The notes: a model not told the origin generated them from the sequence alone. Positions 43,474-54,320 are shown, numbered from the stretch's first letter. The stretch: 64,000 nucleotides of DNA from Oerskovia flava (GCF_026163685.1 NZ_JAOXSR010000007.1:1-64000), one strand, 5' to 3'. A program made the numbers and translations.

Positions 43474-44688
43474 ATGACCACGCACCTGACGCCCCGGACG
43501 CTCGGGGAGCGGCTCACCGCCGCGACCGCGGGACGCGGCGCGCCGATCGCCGTCGTGGACCTCGACCTCTTCGATCACAACGCCGCGGAGCTCGTCGAGC
43601 GGACGAGCGGATCTCCGGTGCGGATCGCTTCGAAGTCCGTGCGGGTGCGGTCGCTGCTTGACCGCGCGCTCGCCGTCCCGGGCACCGCCGGGGTCATGGC
43701 GTACTCGCTCGCGGAGGCGTTGTGGCTCGTCGACGGTGGCACCCGCGACGTGTTGGTCGCCTACCCGAGCGTCGACAGGGAGGCGCTCGCACGGCTCGTG
43801 GCGAGCCCGGCGGCGCTGCGCGAGATCACCGTGATGATCGACAGCCCGGCACACCTCGACCTCGTGACCGCGGCCTCGCGCGGCGCGAGCGACCTGCCCG
43901 TGCAGGTCTGCCTCGACGTCGACGCGTCGCTGCGGCCGGGCCTCGGTCCGTGGACCGCGCACCTCGGTGCCCGGCGTTCGCCCGTGCACACCCCCGCGCA
44001 GGCCGCGACGCTCGCGGCGGCGGTGGCCGCGACGCCCGGGGTCCGGCTGCGCGGGGTGATGTTCTACGAGGCGCAGGTCGCCGGCCTGCCGGACACGCGG
44101 CTGGCGGTGCGGCTCGTCAAGCGGGCGTCCGTGCGAGACCTCGCGACGCGCCGGGCCGCCGTGGTCGCGGCGGTGCAGGACGTCGTCGGGCACCCCGTGA
44201 CGCTCGTCAACTCCGGCGGCACCGGCTCGCTCGAGACTTCCGCCGCCGACCCGGCCGTGACCGAGGTGACGGCCGGGTCCGGGCTGTTCGCCCCGGGTCT
44301 GTTCGACGGTTACCGCGCCTTCTCGGCACGCCCGGCCGCGTTCTTCGGGCTCGACGTCGTGCGCGTCCCCGCACCGGGGTGGGCTACCGCGTTCGGCGGG
44401 GGCTACGTCGCCTCGGGCCCGGCCGGGCGCTCGCGCCTGCCGCGGCGCGCGGAGGACGACGGCTGGGAGCTCACCCGGGCGGAGGCGGCGGGCGAGGTGC
44501 AGACCCCGCTGCGCCGTCGCGGCCGCGGCGACGGTCGCCCCTCGCTCGAGATCGGTGACCGGGTGTGGTTCCGCCACGCGAAGGCCGGGGAGCTCATGGA
44601 GCGCTTCGACCAGGTGCACCTCGTCCGCGGGACCCGGGTCGTCGACGTCGTCCCCACCTACCGCGGGGAGGGCAGGTCCTTCGGGTAG
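43474..44688 (+). CDS. PLP-dependent amino-acid deaminase/aldolase (alanine racemase N-terminal fold)
   Basis: A 404-aa fold-type III PLP enzyme. The PLP Lys is in 'VRIASKSVRV' (~Lys54); strands 'AVVDLDLFDHNA', 'VCLDVDASLRPG', 'RLRGVMFYEAQVAG' and 'VTLVNSGGTGSLE' follow the alanine-racemase barrel. The C-terminal 'GDRVWFRHAKAGELMERFDQVHLVRG' resembles D-threonine aldolase/D-serine dehydratase. Substrate is unknown, probably a D- or beta-hydroxy amino acid. It is divergent from the lactone oxidase. I recall a similar pair, Rv1769/Rv1771, in M. tuberculosis. Confidence 0.8.
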   Translation: MTTHLTPRTLGERLTAATAGRGAPIAVVDLDLFDHNAAELVERTSGSPVRIASKSVRVRSLLDRALAVPGTAGVMAYSLAEALWLVDGGTRDVLVAYPSVDREALARLVASPAALREITVMIDSPAHLDLVTAASRGASDLPVQVCLDVDASLRPGLGPWTAHLGARRSPVHTPAQAATLAAAVAATPGVRLRGVMFYEAQVAGLPDTRLAVRLVKRASVRDLATRRAAVVAAVQDVVGHPVTLVNSGGTGSLETSAADPAVTEVTAGSGLFAPGLFDGYRAFSARPAAFFGLDVVRVPAPGWATAFGGGYVASGPAGRSRLPRRAEDDGWELTRAEAAGEVQTPLRRRGRGDGRPSLEIGDRVWFRHAKAGELMERFDQVHLVRGTRVVDVVPTYRGEGRSFG

Positions 44689-44745
44689 CGCCGGCCGCCG
44701 CGGGTGATCCTGCCCGCCGGTTCGGCCTCGCAGGACGTGCGCCGG

Positions 44746-44751
44746 TACCCT
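44746..44751 (+). promoter_or_regulatory. -10 box for cysS
   Basis: TACCCT lies 7 nt before the cysS GTG at 44759; no ribosome binding site, so a leaderless start is likely. Confidence 0.5.
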
Positions 44752-44758
44752 TGCGGGC

Positions 44759-46207
44759 GTGACCCTTCGCCTGTTCGACACCGCCACGCGGGACGTGCGC
44801 GACTTCGCGCCCCTGACCCCGGGCGAGGTCGGCATCTACCTGTGCGGGGCCACGGTGCAGGCTGCACCGCACATCGGGCACATGCGGTCGGCCGTCGCGT
44901 TCGACGTGCTCGTGCGGTGGCTGAGCCGCACGGGCTCGCGGGTCACCCTCGTCCGGAACGTCACCGACATCGACGACAAGATCCTCGCGAAGTCCGCCGA
45001 GGCCGGCGAGCCCTGGTGGGCCTGGGCCGCGACGTACGAGCGCGCGTTCAGCGCCGCCTACGACGCCCTGGGCGTCCTGCCGCCGACGGCGGAGCCGCGC
45101 GCGACCGGGCACGTCACCGACATGGTGGCGCTCATGGAGCGGCTCGTCGAGCGTGGCCACGCGTACGTCACGGGTCCGGGCGACGTGTGGTTCGACGTCC
45201 GCTCGTGGCCCGACTACGGGTCGCTGACGAACCAGCGGCTCGAGGACCTCTCCCCGGCCCCCGAGGACGTGGGCGAGACGTCCGGCACGGTCAAGCGCGA
45301 CCCCCGCGACTTCGCGCTGTGGAAGGCGCCCAAGCCGGGCGAGCCCGGCACCGCCTCCTGGCCGACGCCGTTCGGCCGCGGCAGGCCGGGCTGGCACCTC
45401 GAGTGCTCGGCGATGGCGCGGCGCTACCTCGGCGACACGTTCGACATCCACGGGGGCGGCCTCGACCTGCGCTTCCCGCACCACGAGAACGAGCAGGCGC
45501 AGTCGCACGCGGCCGGCTACGGGTTCGCCCGGCACTGGTTGCACAGCGCCTGGGTCACCCAGGGCGGCACCAAGATGAGCAAGTCGCTCGGCAACGGGCT
45601 GCTGGTGCGCGAGGTCCTGGCGACGACCTCGCCCGCCGTGCTGCGGTACGCGCTCGCGTCCGTGCAGTACCGCTCGATGCTGGAGTGGACCGCCGACACG
45701 GTCGCGGAGGCGACGGCGACGTGGGAGCGCCTCGCCGGGTTCGTCCAACGCGCCACCGAGCGCGTCGGCGCCGTCGCCGCCGAGGAGGTCGCCGACGCCG
45801 AGCTGCCCACCGCCTTCGTCACCGCGATGGACGACGACCTCAACGTGCCCGCCGCGCTCGCCGCCGTCCACGAGCACCTGCGCGCCGGCAACTCCGCGCT
45901 GCAGGACCGCACCGCCGCCGCCGACACCGTCGCGCGGCACCACCTCGTCGCCCTGCGGGCGATGCTCGACGTCCTCGGCCTCGACCCCGGCTCCCCTCGG
46001 TGGGCCGACGAAGGGGACTCCCGCTACGCGGCGGCGCTCGACGCCGTCGTGTCCGCCGAGCTCGCGGCTCGCGCCGAGGCGCGCGCAGCCCGGGACTTCG
46101 CCACCTCCGACGCGATCCGGGACCGGCTCGCCGCCGCCGGCATCGTCGTCGAGGACTCCGCCGACGGTGCGCGCTGGACCCTTCCTGCGCGCTCGCCGGG
46201 CGCCTGA
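44759..46207 (+). CDS. cysS: cysteinyl-tRNA synthetase
   Basis: A 482-aa class I synthetase. The zinc Cys is at ~29 ('YLCGATVQ'), HIGH is P-H-I-G-H (~37-41), the other zinc ligands are in 'WHLECSAMA' and '[10 protein letters not shown]', and KMSKS is at 272-276 ('[11 protein letters not shown]'). A DALR-like C-terminal anticodon domain is present. MshC (mycothiol ligase) is a paralogue but is shorter and lacks the tRNA-binding end; the position ispF-cysS-rlmB also favours CysS. Confidence 0.93.
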   Translation: MTLRLFDTATRDVRDFAPLTPGEVGIYLCGATVQAAPHIGHMRSAVAFDVLVRWLSRTGSRVTLVRNVTDIDDKILAKSAEAGEPWWAWAATYERAFSAAYDALGVLPPTAEPRATGHVTDMVALMERLVERGHAYVTGPGDVWFDVRSWPDYGSLTNQRLEDLSPAPEDVGETSGTVKRDPRDFALWKAPKPGEPGTASWPTPFGRGRPGWHLECSAMARRYLGDTFDIHGGGLDLRFPHHENEQAQSHAAGYGFARHWLHSAWVTQGGTKMSKSLGNGLLVREVLATTSPAVLRYALASVQYRSMLEWTADTVAEATATWERLAGFVQRATERVGAVAAEEVADAELPTAFVTAMDDDLNVPAALAAVHEHLRAGNSALQDRTAAADTVARHHLVALRAMLDVLGLDPGSPRWADEGDSRYAAALDAVVSAELAARAEARAARDFATSDAIRDRLAAAGIVVEDSADGARWTLPARSPGA

Positions 46208-46242
46208 CCATCTCACTGATCCACGACACGACGGGTACTCCC

Positions 46243-47256
46243 ATGGCTGGCAACTCACAACGACGCGGCGCGACCCGCAAGGCCGGGTCCAAGAAGGCGG
46301 CGACCGCCGGTACCGGCGGAAAGGGCCGCAAGGCCCTCGAGGGTCGCGGCCCGACCCCGAAGGCGGAGGACCGCCCCTACCACCCGGCGCACAAGCGCAA
46401 GGTGCTCACCGAGAAGCGCTCGGCGCCCGAGCGCCCGAGCCGCGCACCGGCTCGCGCCGCGGGTGGCGAGCGCTCGGCCGGGCGTGGTCGAGGATCGGGC
46501 TCCCAGGAGGTCATCGCGGGCCGCAACGCGGTCCTCGAGGCGCTGCGTGCCCGGGTCCCCGTCTCGACCGTCTACCTGGCGTCGCGGCTCGACGGCGACG
46601 ACCGGACCCGCGAGATCCTCAACATCGTCAACGGGCGCGGGTACGAGCTCGCCGAGGTCTCGCGGCAGGAGCTCGACCGGCTCACCGAGGGCTCGGTGCA
46701 CCAGGGCGTGGTCATCAAGGTGCCGCCCTACGAGTACGCGGACGTCGACGACCTGCTCGACGCCGCGGCCGACGCCGGTGAGCCCGCCCTGATCATCGCG
46801 CTCGACGGGATCACGGACCCGCGCAACCTCGGCGCCGTCCTGCGCTCCGCGGGGGCGTTCGGTGCGCACGGCGTGCTCGTGCCCGAGCGTCGTGCGGCCG
46901 GTGTGACCGCCTCCGCGTGGAAGGTCTCCGCGGGTGCCGCCGCCCGGGTGCCGGTCGCTCGCGCGACCAACCTGGCGCGCTCCCTGGGCGAGCTCAAGCA
47001 GGCCGGGTGCTTCGTCGTCGGGCTCGACGCCGGTGGCACGACCGTCGTCCGCGACGTCGCCTTCGCGACAGACCCGCTGGTTCTCGTGGTGGGATCGGAG
47101 GGCAAGGGCCTCTCCCGGCTCGTGCGCGAGGCGTGCGACGTCGTCGCGTCGATCCCCATGAGCTCGGACGTCGAGTCGCTCAACGCGGGCGTCGCCGCCG
47201 GGATCACCCTGTACGAGGTCGCCGCGCTGCGCGCCGAGGGCGCCGAGAAGGCCTGA
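46243..47256 (+). CDS. rlmB: 23S rRNA (guanosine-2'-O-)-methyltransferase RlmB (TrmH family)
   Basis: A 337-aa SPOUT methyltransferase. A basic, probably disordered N-terminus (~1-85) precedes the substrate-binding domain ('VIAGRNAVLEALRARVPVSTVYL'). The knotted SAM-binding motifs are 'ALDGITDPRNLGAVLRSAGAFGAHGVLVPERRA', 'LVVGSEGKGLSRLVREACD' and 'IPMSSDVESLNAGVAAGITLYE'. It follows cysS by 35 nt, as in Rv3580c-Rv3579c. Confidence 0.93.
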   Translation: MAGNSQRRGATRKAGSKKAATAGTGGKGRKALEGRGPTPKAEDRPYHPAHKRKVLTEKRSAPERPSRAPARAAGGERSAGRGRGSGSQEVIAGRNAVLEALRARVPVSTVYLASRLDGDDRTREILNIVNGRGYELAEVSRQELDRLTEGSVHQGVVIKVPPYEYADVDDLLDAAADAGEPALIIALDGITDPRNLGAVLRSAGAFGAHGVLVPERRAAGVTASAWKVSAGAAARVPVARATNLARSLGELKQAGCFVVGLDAGGTTVVRDVAFATDPLVLVVGSEGKGLSRLVREACDVVASIPMSSDVESLNAGVAAGITLYEVAALRAEGAEKA

Positions 47257-47300
47257 TCCGAGCAGTCTGGTCCGAGCTGTCTGGTCCGAGCAGGTCCGGG
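47256..47300 (+). repeat. degenerate tandem repeat after rlmB
   Basis: Three near-identical ~14-15-nt units built on tccgagc(a/t)gtctgg follow the rlmB stop directly, then a short gggcc/ggccc hairpin before the converging gene's stop at 47323. It may be slippage-generated; no function is evident. Confidence 0.4.
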
Positions 47301-47322
47301 CCGAGCGGCCCGGGCCGGCGGG

Positions 47323-48570
47323 TCAGCCGAAGAGCTCGTCGGTCTCGCCGGGCGCCAGGCCGAGGATCGCCTTCTCGTCGGGGCGGTGGCGCAGGACGTC
47401 GTCGACGTACGACTGCGTGGCCTCCGCCATCGGCACGTCCCGACCCGCGCGCTCCGAGGTGAACCAGCGGTGGTCGAGGATCTCGTGGAAGAGCTGCGCG
47501 GGCTCCAGCTTGCGCCGCAGGTCGCGCGGCACGGCCTGGATGGTGGGCTCGAAGACGCCGCTGAGCCAGTCGTGCGCGACGAACTCCTCGTCGTCGTTCT
47601 GCCGCTCGGCGGCGGCCCGGAACGAGTCGAGGTCGTTGAGCAGCCGCCGGGCCTGGTTCTCCTGCACGTCGAGGCCGGTCAGGCGCAGCAGCCGGCGGGA
47701 GTGGTGCCCGGCGTCGACGACCTTCGGTTGGATCTGCACGGTCGTGCCGTCGATGTCGGTGGTGATCGCGAGCTCGCCGACGTCGAAGCCGAGCGTGTTG
47801 AGCTGCTCGATGCGCGCAGCGACCCGCCAGCGCTCGTTCGAGTCGAACGACTCGGACACCGTCAGCGCCTCCCAGAGCTCGTTGTACCGCTCGACGAGCG
47901 CGTCGCCGATCGCGACCTCGTCGACGTCCTCGTCGAGCAGCTCGCCGGCGGCGAGGTCCATCAGCTCGCCGATGATGTTGGTCCGCGCGAGATCGAGGTC
48001 GTAGCTGCGCTGCCCGGGCGAGAGCTCACGGTGCAGGTCGCCGGTCTCGGCGTCGACGAGGAACGCCGCGAACGTCTCGGCGTCGCGCCGGAAGAGCGTG
48101 TTCGACAGGGACACGTCGCCCCAGTAGAAGCCCACGAGGTGCAGGCGGACGAGCAGCACGGCCAGCGCGTCGATGAGGCGCGTCGCGGTGTCCGGGCGCA
48201 GGGCCTGGCTGAACAGCGCGCGGTAGGGCAGCGAGAACTGCAGGTGCTCGGTGATGAGCACGGCCTCGAGGCGTTCGCCGTCCGCGTCCTTGCGGCCCGT
48301 GATGACCCCCACCGGGACGACGCTCGGTACCTCGAGCCGGCGGAGCTGGCGCAGCAGCTCGAACTCGCGGTACGCGACGCTCTCGCCGATCTCCTTGATC
48401 GCGATGACGCGGCCGGACAACCGTACGAACCGCACGATGTGCCGGGAGATTCCGCGCGGCAGCGCGGCGAGCGTCTCCGCGGGCCACTGCTCGAGCGGGA
48501 TGTCCCAGGGCAGGTCGAGGAGGGCGGGGTCGGGGTTCGACGCCGTGATCTGTAGGTTCTGCACCGTCAC
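47323..48570 (-). CDS. DUF4032 kinase-like protein
   Basis: A 415-aa actinobacterial DUF4032 protein with a lipopolysaccharide-kinase/RIO-like fold in the first half: 'RVIAIKEIGESVAYREFELLRQLRRLEVPSVVPVG' (possible Lys-Glu pair), 'ALAVLLVRLHLVGFYWGDVSLSNTLF' (catalytic-loop-like G-D-V-S-L-S-N) and 'AAFLVDAETGDLH' (metal-Asp-like). The C-terminal DUF4032 part follows. Activity is untested as far as I know. I take the GTG at 48570, 7 nt after GACAAT; an ATG 9 nt upstream is possible. Confidence 0.75.
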   Translation of the reverse strand: MTVQNLQITASNPDPALLDLPWDIPLEQWPAETLAALPRGISRHIVRFVRLSGRVIAIKEIGESVAYREFELLRQLRRLEVPSVVPVGVITGRKDADGERLEAVLITEHLQFSLPYRALFSQALRPDTATRLIDALAVLLVRLHLVGFYWGDVSLSNTLFRRDAETFAAFLVDAETGDLHRELSPGQRSYDLDLARTNIIGELMDLAAGELLDEDVDEVAIGDALVERYNELWEALTVSESFDSNERWRVAARIEQLNTLGFDVGELAITTDIDGTTVQIQPKVVDAGHHSRRLLRLTGLDVQENQARRLLNDLDSFRAAAERQNDDEEFVAHDWLSGVFEPTIQAVPRDLRRKLEPAQLFHEILDHRWFTSERAGRDVPMAEATQSYVDDVLRHRPDEKAILGLAPGETDELFG

Positions 48571-48577
48571 GCCCCCC

Positions 48578-48583
48578 ATTGTC
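48578..48583 (-). promoter_or_regulatory. -10-like box for the DUF4032 gene
   Basis: GACAAT on the minus strand lies 7 nt before the GTG at 48570, close to the leaderless pattern. Confidence 0.35.
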
Positions 48584-48638
48584 CACTGATCGGCCGGCAG
48601 ACGCGGGAGCGACCACGGGTGATCCCGGCGGGAACGCC

Positions 48639-48680
48639 CGACGGGGCGGGTCCGGCCGTGTGGCCGGACCCGCCCCGTCG
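48639..48680 (-). terminator. msiK terminator
   Basis: A perfect 19-bp G+C-rich stem (48639-48657 with 48662-48680) with a gtgt loop lies 22 nt beyond the minus-strand msiK stop and upstream of the DUF4032 promoter. Confidence 0.85.
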
Positions 48681-48702
48681 TACGTACCGCGGGACCGTGA
48701 GG

Positions 48703-49827
<1,125 letters not shown>

Positions 49828-50033
49828 GATCAGGTACATCCCTCCACCGGCAGGTACGTGCCGGACGATCCGTTGTGTAGTGACGTGCCGTAGCTTTCAC
49901 GACGAGCGTGTCTGCGGTGACACAGAAGAAGTCGGACCACGTCACGTCCCAGGTCTCCCCGGGACGGCCGTCGCTCGACCCCATCGTGATCCGCATCCTA
50001 CTCCCCGTTGCTGAGTGCTGGGTCACACCCGGG

Positions 50034-50873
50034 TCACGATCGTGCGGCGTCGATCTCGAGCCGGTCGGCGATCACGGTGAGCACGGCGGCGGCGGCGTCC
50101 GGGTCGGCGACCCGGAACCGCGCGGCCGTCTCGCCCGACCCGACCTTGACGGTCAGGTCCTCCCGCTCGAGCACCTCGAAGGCCCGCTCGTCGGTCACGT
50201 CGTCGCCCATGTAGAACACCGTGCCGAGGCCGAGCTCGTCGCGCAGGGCCGTCAGGGCCACGCCCTTGGACGTGCTCGTGACGGCGATCTCCACCACGTC
50301 CTTGCCGCTCATCGTGTGCGCACCGAGCCCTTCGCCCAGCTCGACGGCTGCCCGGGCGGCGAGCGTGCCGTCCTCGGGCGCGCACCGCCGCGTGTGCAGG
50401 ACGGCGGCCGAGGGCTTGTCCTCCACCCACGCGCCCTCCAGCGGGTCCGCGATCTGCGCGAGCCCCGTGCGCACGCGCCCCAGGAGCGCGCCCTCCTCCG
50501 CGGTCAGGTGGAACGGCACACGCTCCACGACCGTCGTCCCGTCGGGTGCCGCGTGGACGTCGGCCCGCTCTGCACCGTGGCTGCCCACGAGGAGGGTCCC
50601 CGCGGGTGGGTCCGTGAGCCGCGTCAGCGAGTCCAGGTTGCGGCCCGAGACCAGCGCGACGCGGACGCGGTCCGGCGCCGCCACCGCGAGCCGGCGCAGC
50701 GCGGCGTCCGCGGCGTCCGTGGGACGGGATGCCGACGGGTCGTCCACGAGCGGGGCCAGGACTCCGTCGAAGTCGCTCGCCACGAGCAGCGGCGGACCGC
50801 CCAGGGTGTCGTCCACGGCACGCTCGAGCGCGCCCCGCAGGTCCGTGGGCAGGTCGGGGTGATCGGTGGTCAT
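50034..50873 (-). CDS. otsB: trehalose-6-phosphate phosphatase
   Basis: A 279-aa HAD-superfamily phosphatase that dephosphorylates trehalose-6-phosphate. The nucleophile motif is D-F-D-G-V-L ('LLVASDFDGVLAPLVDDP', ~30-47); motif II is 'VALVSGRNLDSL', and the late 'YMGDDVTDERAFEVL' carries the metal-binding Asp pair. It lies 58 nt downstream of otsA on the same strand, so the two trehalose steps are paired. Confidence 0.94.
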   Translation of the reverse strand: MTTDHPDLPTDLRGALERAVDDTLGGPPLLVASDFDGVLAPLVDDPSASRPTDAADAALRRLAVAAPDRVRVALVSGRNLDSLTRLTDPPAGTLLVGSHGAERADVHAAPDGTTVVERVPFHLTAEEGALLGRVRTGLAQIADPLEGAWVEDKPSAAVLHTRRCAPEDGTLAARAAVELGEGLGAHTMSGKDVVEIAVTSTSKGVALTALRDELGLGTVFYMGDDVTDERAFEVLEREDLTVKVGSGETAARFRVADPDAAAAVLTVIADRLEIDAARS

Positions 50874-50931
50874 CGTGCGGGGTGCCTCTCGTCAGGACGT
50901 CCGGTAGTGCGGGTCCTTCGCCCGGACGGGG

Positions 50932-52368
50932 TCAGACGTGGTCGGTGCGCGGGGGCATCGCGGTGAGCACGCCGAGGAAGGACTGCGACCAGCGTGCCAC
51001 GTCGTCGTTGAGCACCTTGCGCCGCAGGCGTCGCATCCGCTTGCGCTGCTCCCGGCCGTCGAGGTGGGCGGCCGCGACGATGATGTCCTTCATGCCGTCG
51101 ATGTCGTGCGGGTTGACCAGCAGCGCGCCGCTCGAGAGCTCGTCCGCCGCACCCGTGAACTCGGACAGCACGAGGGCGCCACGGTCGTCGGACCGGGCGG
51201 CGACGTACTCCTTCGCCACGAGGTTCATGCCGTCGCGCAGCGAGGTCACGAGCATGACGTCGGCGGCCAGGTAGAGGGCGGCCATCTCCTCGGGCGGATA
51301 GGAGTGGTGCAGGTAGTGGATCGCGGCGTGCCCGATCTCGGCGTACTCGCCGTTGATCCGTCCGACGAGACCCTCGACGTGCTCGCGCAGCTCGGCGTAG
51401 GCGTCGACGTTCTCCCGGCTGGGGCTCGCGACCTGCACGAGCGTGGCGTGCTCGACGTCGAGCCGGCCGTCCTGCAGCAGCTCGCCGTAGGCCTTGATGC
51501 GGTGCCGGATCCCCTTGGTGTAGTCGAGGCGGTCGACGCCCAGCATCATGATCTCGGGGTCACCGAGGTCCGACCGGATCTCGCGGGCGCGGGCCTGCAC
51601 CTCCGGCGTCCGGGCGAGCTCGTCGAAGCGGCGGGAGTCGATCGAGATGGGGAACGCCGCGGCGCGCACGTGCCGCCCGGGCTTCCCGTCCGGACCGGTC
51701 GTCGAGATGATCGGTCCACGGGTCGTGTAGTCGGTGAGCCGGCGCACCGCCCGCACGAAGTTCGAGGCGTCACCCGCGCGCTGAAAGCCGATGAGGTCGG
51801 CGCCGAGGAGGCCGTCCACCACCTGGCGGCGCCACGGGAGCTGCTGGAAGAGCTCCAGGGGCGGGAACGGGATGTGGTTGAAGAACCCGATACGCAGGTC
51901 CGGGCGCAGCTCGCGCAGCATGCGGGGGACGAGCTGCAGCTGGTAGTCGTGCACCCAGACGATCGCGCCCTCTGCCGCTTGCGCAGCAGCCGCGTCGGCG
52001 AACCGCTGGTTGACCCGGCGGTAGGCGTCCCACCACGTGCGGTGGTAGGTGGGCGGCGAGATGACGTCGTGGTAGAGCGGCCACAGCGTGTCGTTCGAGA
52101 AGCCCTCGTAGTACCGCTCGACGTCGTCGGCGCTCAGGCTGACGGGCACGAGGCGCATGTCGTCGGCGTCGAACGGCTCCGCCTCGATGTCGGGCGCGCC
52201 GGACCAGCCCACCCAGGCGCCGTCGGCTCCCTGCATGACCGGTTCGAGCGCCGTGACCAGGCCTCCGGGCGAGCGCTTCCACGCGATGTCCCCGTCGTCG
52301 CCCACCGTGACGTCGACCGGCAGCCTGTTTGCCACCACGACGAGGTCGTACCCGCCTTTGCCTGACAC
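50932..52368 (-). CDS. otsA: trehalose-6-phosphate synthase
   Basis: A 478-aa GT20 enzyme making trehalose-6-phosphate from a nucleoside diphosphate glucose and glucose-6-phosphate. Motifs: '[12 protein letters not shown]' (~8-19), '[16 protein letters not shown]', '[20 protein letters not shown]', '[18 protein letters not shown]' and '[17 protein letters not shown]'. The GTG start has an AAGGAG site. A TAACCT -10 box (52416-52421, minus) gives a ~40-nt leader. Trehalose serves in osmoprotection and storage. Confidence 0.95.
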   Translation of the reverse strand: MSGKGGYDLVVVANRLPVDVTVGDDGDIAWKRSPGGLVTALEPVMQGADGAWVGWSGAPDIEAEPFDADDMRLVPVSLSADDVERYYEGFSNDTLWPLYHDVISPPTYHRTWWDAYRRVNQRFADAAAAQAAEGAIVWVHDYQLQLVPRMLRELRPDLRIGFFNHIPFPPLELFQQLPWRRQVVDGLLGADLIGFQRAGDASNFVRAVRRLTDYTTRGPIISTTGPDGKPGRHVRAAAFPISIDSRRFDELARTPEVQARAREIRSDLGDPEIMMLGVDRLDYTKGIRHRIKAYGELLQDGRLDVEHATLVQVASPSRENVDAYAELREHVEGLVGRINGEYAEIGHAAIHYLHHSYPPEEMAALYLAADVMLVTSLRDGMNLVAKEYVAARSDDRGALVLSEFTGAADELSSGALLVNPHDIDGMKDIIVAAAHLDGREQRKRMRRLRRKVLNDDVARWSQSFLGVLTAMPPRTDHV

Positions 52369-52415
52369 TGGATATCTCCTTGGGTTGGTCTTGAACGATC
52401 CTCGAAACGACCCCT

Positions 52416-52421
52416 AGGTTA
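52416..52421 (-). promoter_or_regulatory. -10 box for otsA
   Basis: TAACCT on the minus strand lies 47 nt before the otsA GTG in the 165-bp divergent gap with the kinase gene. Confidence 0.45.
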
Positions 52422-52521
52422 GCGTCCGGCTCGTTCGCTCGCCCATCAGCAGCACGTCTCGTCCGCGCCGTCCAGCGCGCCGTCCGTCGCGTCGTCGGCC
52501 GCGGAAGCCCGCCGTTGTCGG

Positions 52522-52527
52522 TACCTT
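52522..52527 (+). promoter_or_regulatory. -10 box for the Ser/Thr kinase gene
   Basis: TACCTT lies 6 nt before the ATG at 52534; a leaderless start is likely. Confidence 0.5.
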
Positions 52528-52533
52528 GAGCGC

Positions 52534-54291
52534 ATGGGTTCACCGACGCAGGAGGCCGACCGCGACCCCTCAGGAGAGTGGGGTCTGGAGCCGGGCAGCG
52601 AACGAGGCGGCTACCGCATCCTCGAGCTGCTGGGCTCCGGTGCGATGGGCACCGTCTACCGCGCGGCCGACGGCGGCGGGAACCTCGTGGCGATCAAGTT
52701 CCTCCACGCACACCTCGACGCCGACGCCCGTTCGCTCGGCCGGGAGCGACTGCGCCGCGAGTCCGTCGCCCTGCAGCGCCTGCACCACCCTGCCGTCGCG
52801 CAGATCCTCGACGTCGAGCTCGATGGTCCGGACGCGTTCATCGTCACCGAGCTGCTCGAGGGCCCGACCCTCGACGACGAGATCGCCGAGCGCGGTCCGC
52901 TCGACGCGCACGACCTGTTCGAGCTCGCGGACCAGCTCGCCGAGGCGCTCGAGGCGGTGCACGCCGCCGGGGTCGTGCACCGTGACCTCAAGCCCTCGAA
53001 CGTCATCGTCAGCGACCGCGGCCCGGTGCTCATCGACTTCGGGATCGCGCACGGACTCGAGGACGCGCGGGTCACCTCCACGGGCCTCGTCATGGGGACC
53101 CCCGGGTACCTCGCCCCGGAGCTCCTCGAGGGTGCGCAGCCCAGCACCGACACGGACTGGTGGGGCTGGTCCGCGCTGCTCGCCTACGCCGCGACCGGGC
53201 GGGCGCCCTTCGGGACGCGGCCGGTCGACGTCGTGCTCGCCCGTGCCCGCGCCGGGCGGGCGGACCTCGCCGGTCTCGGACCGATCACGGTGCGTGCCCT
53301 GGAGGGCGCGCTGCGTGCCGACCCGGCGCGTCGGCTCGGGCCGACCGAGGTCGCGGCCGCGCTGCGCGGTGCGGCCGAGGTCGGTGACGTCCCGGGCACG
53401 GTCGTCCCAGCCGCCGCGACCGAGCTCGTGCCCGTGGTGCGCGGCGACGTCACGCCGACGACCGCGGTCGCGGCCGGCACGTCGGGCGTGGGGCGCGGCG
53501 ACGGGTCCGACGACGCCCGGCCGACCGTGCGGATGCCGCCGGTCGGCGCCCACGACGGGCGGACGGCGCCCGCCCCCGTCGGCATGCCGGCGCCCGACGA
53601 GGAGCTGCTGGACGAGCTCGGCGCACCGCTCGAACCCGGTCAGGAGGTCACGGGCTACGTGCGCCCGGCCCCGGCGCGGCGTGCGCTGAACCTCCTGTCG
53701 CTCGGCCTCCCGCTCGTCCTGCTCGCCGGGCTGTACCCGGGCATGGCGCTCGTCGTGCTGACGCTGGTCGTGTTCGTGGCGCGGGTCGTCGGTGTCACGA
53801 GCGACTCGTTGCACGGCCGCAGGGAGCGGCGGGGCGTCGCCCGGTCCGACACGTGGCGCACCGTGCTGTCCATGCCCTGGTACCTGGTGCGCGCGCTCGT
53901 GGGCACCCTGCCCTCCGTGCTCGTGGCGGGGTGCGCGGCGGTCCTCCTCACCGTCGGAGGCTGGTGGCTGCTCGCGCCCGGCCGACTGATCCTGGCCCCG
54001 GACCCATCGGTCGCGGCCCGGTCGATCGGCGGGGTGAACGAGGACTGGGTGTTCTCCGTCGTCCTGTGCGTCGCGATGCTGGCCGCGGTCCTCCTCGCCT
54101 GGTTCGGGCCTCTCACGCACCTCACGCGCTACGGCGCGCGCACGGCCCTGGCGCACGTGGCGCCGGGGACCGTCGGCTCTTTCGTCGTGGCGCTCGTCGG
54201 CCTCGGTGCCGCCGTGTCCCTGGGCGTCCTGCTCGCGGTCGGACCCACCATCGACTGGTGGCCGCTGCCGGGCGCCCCGACGATCCGGTGA
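52534..54291 (+). CDS. membrane Ser/Thr protein kinase
   Basis: A 585-aa Hanks-type kinase (PknB-like catalytic domain ~26-280): glycine loop 'LLGSGAMGTVYRA', ATP-binding Lys ~55, catalytic loop H-R-D-L-K-P-S-N (~149-156) and D-F-G (~168-170), with a 'GTPGYLAPE' activation segment. A Thr/Pro-rich linker (~280-390) may be autophosphorylated. The C-terminal third has about five to six membrane segments ending 'DWWPLPGAP', and no PASTA repeats. That polytopic tail is unusual for PknB-type kinases, which have one segment. Confidence 0.9.
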   Translation: MGSPTQEADRDPSGEWGLEPGSERGGYRILELLGSGAMGTVYRAADGGGNLVAIKFLHAHLDADARSLGRERLRRESVALQRLHHPAVAQILDVELDGPDAFIVTELLEGPTLDDEIAERGPLDAHDLFELADQLAEALEAVHAAGVVHRDLKPSNVIVSDRGPVLIDFGIAHGLEDARVTSTGLVMGTPGYLAPELLEGAQPSTDTDWWGWSALLAYAATGRAPFGTRPVDVVLARARAGRADLAGLGPITVRALEGALRADPARRLGPTEVAAALRGAAEVGDVPGTVVPAAATELVPVVRGDVTPTTAVAAGTSGVGRGDGSDDARPTVRMPPVGAHDGRTAPAPVGMPAPDEELLDELGAPLEPGQEVTGYVRPAPARRALNLLSLGLPLVLLAGLYPGMALVVLTLVVFVARVVGVTSDSLHGRRERRGVARSDTWRTVLSMPWYLVRALVGTLPSVLVAGCAAVLLTVGGWWLLAPGRLILAPDPSVAARSIGGVNEDWVFSVVLCVAMLAAVLLAWFGPLTHLTRYGARTALAHVAPGTVGSFVVALVGLGAAVSLGVLLAVGPTIDWWPLPGAPTIR

Positions 54292-54320
54292 GCTCCGACC
54301 TTCCGCCCAGTTCCGCCTTG

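Noticed and set aside
44759-46207. Possible MshC (cysteine:GlcN-inositol ligase) instead of CysS
   Set aside because: The full 482-aa length with a C-terminal anticodon-type domain, the KMSKS at the CysS position and the ispF-cysS-rlmB order all favour CysS.
47256-47322. Repeat units after rlmB as a mini CRISPR
   Set aside because: Units are ~14-15 nt, contiguous and degenerate, without spacers or nearby cas genes.
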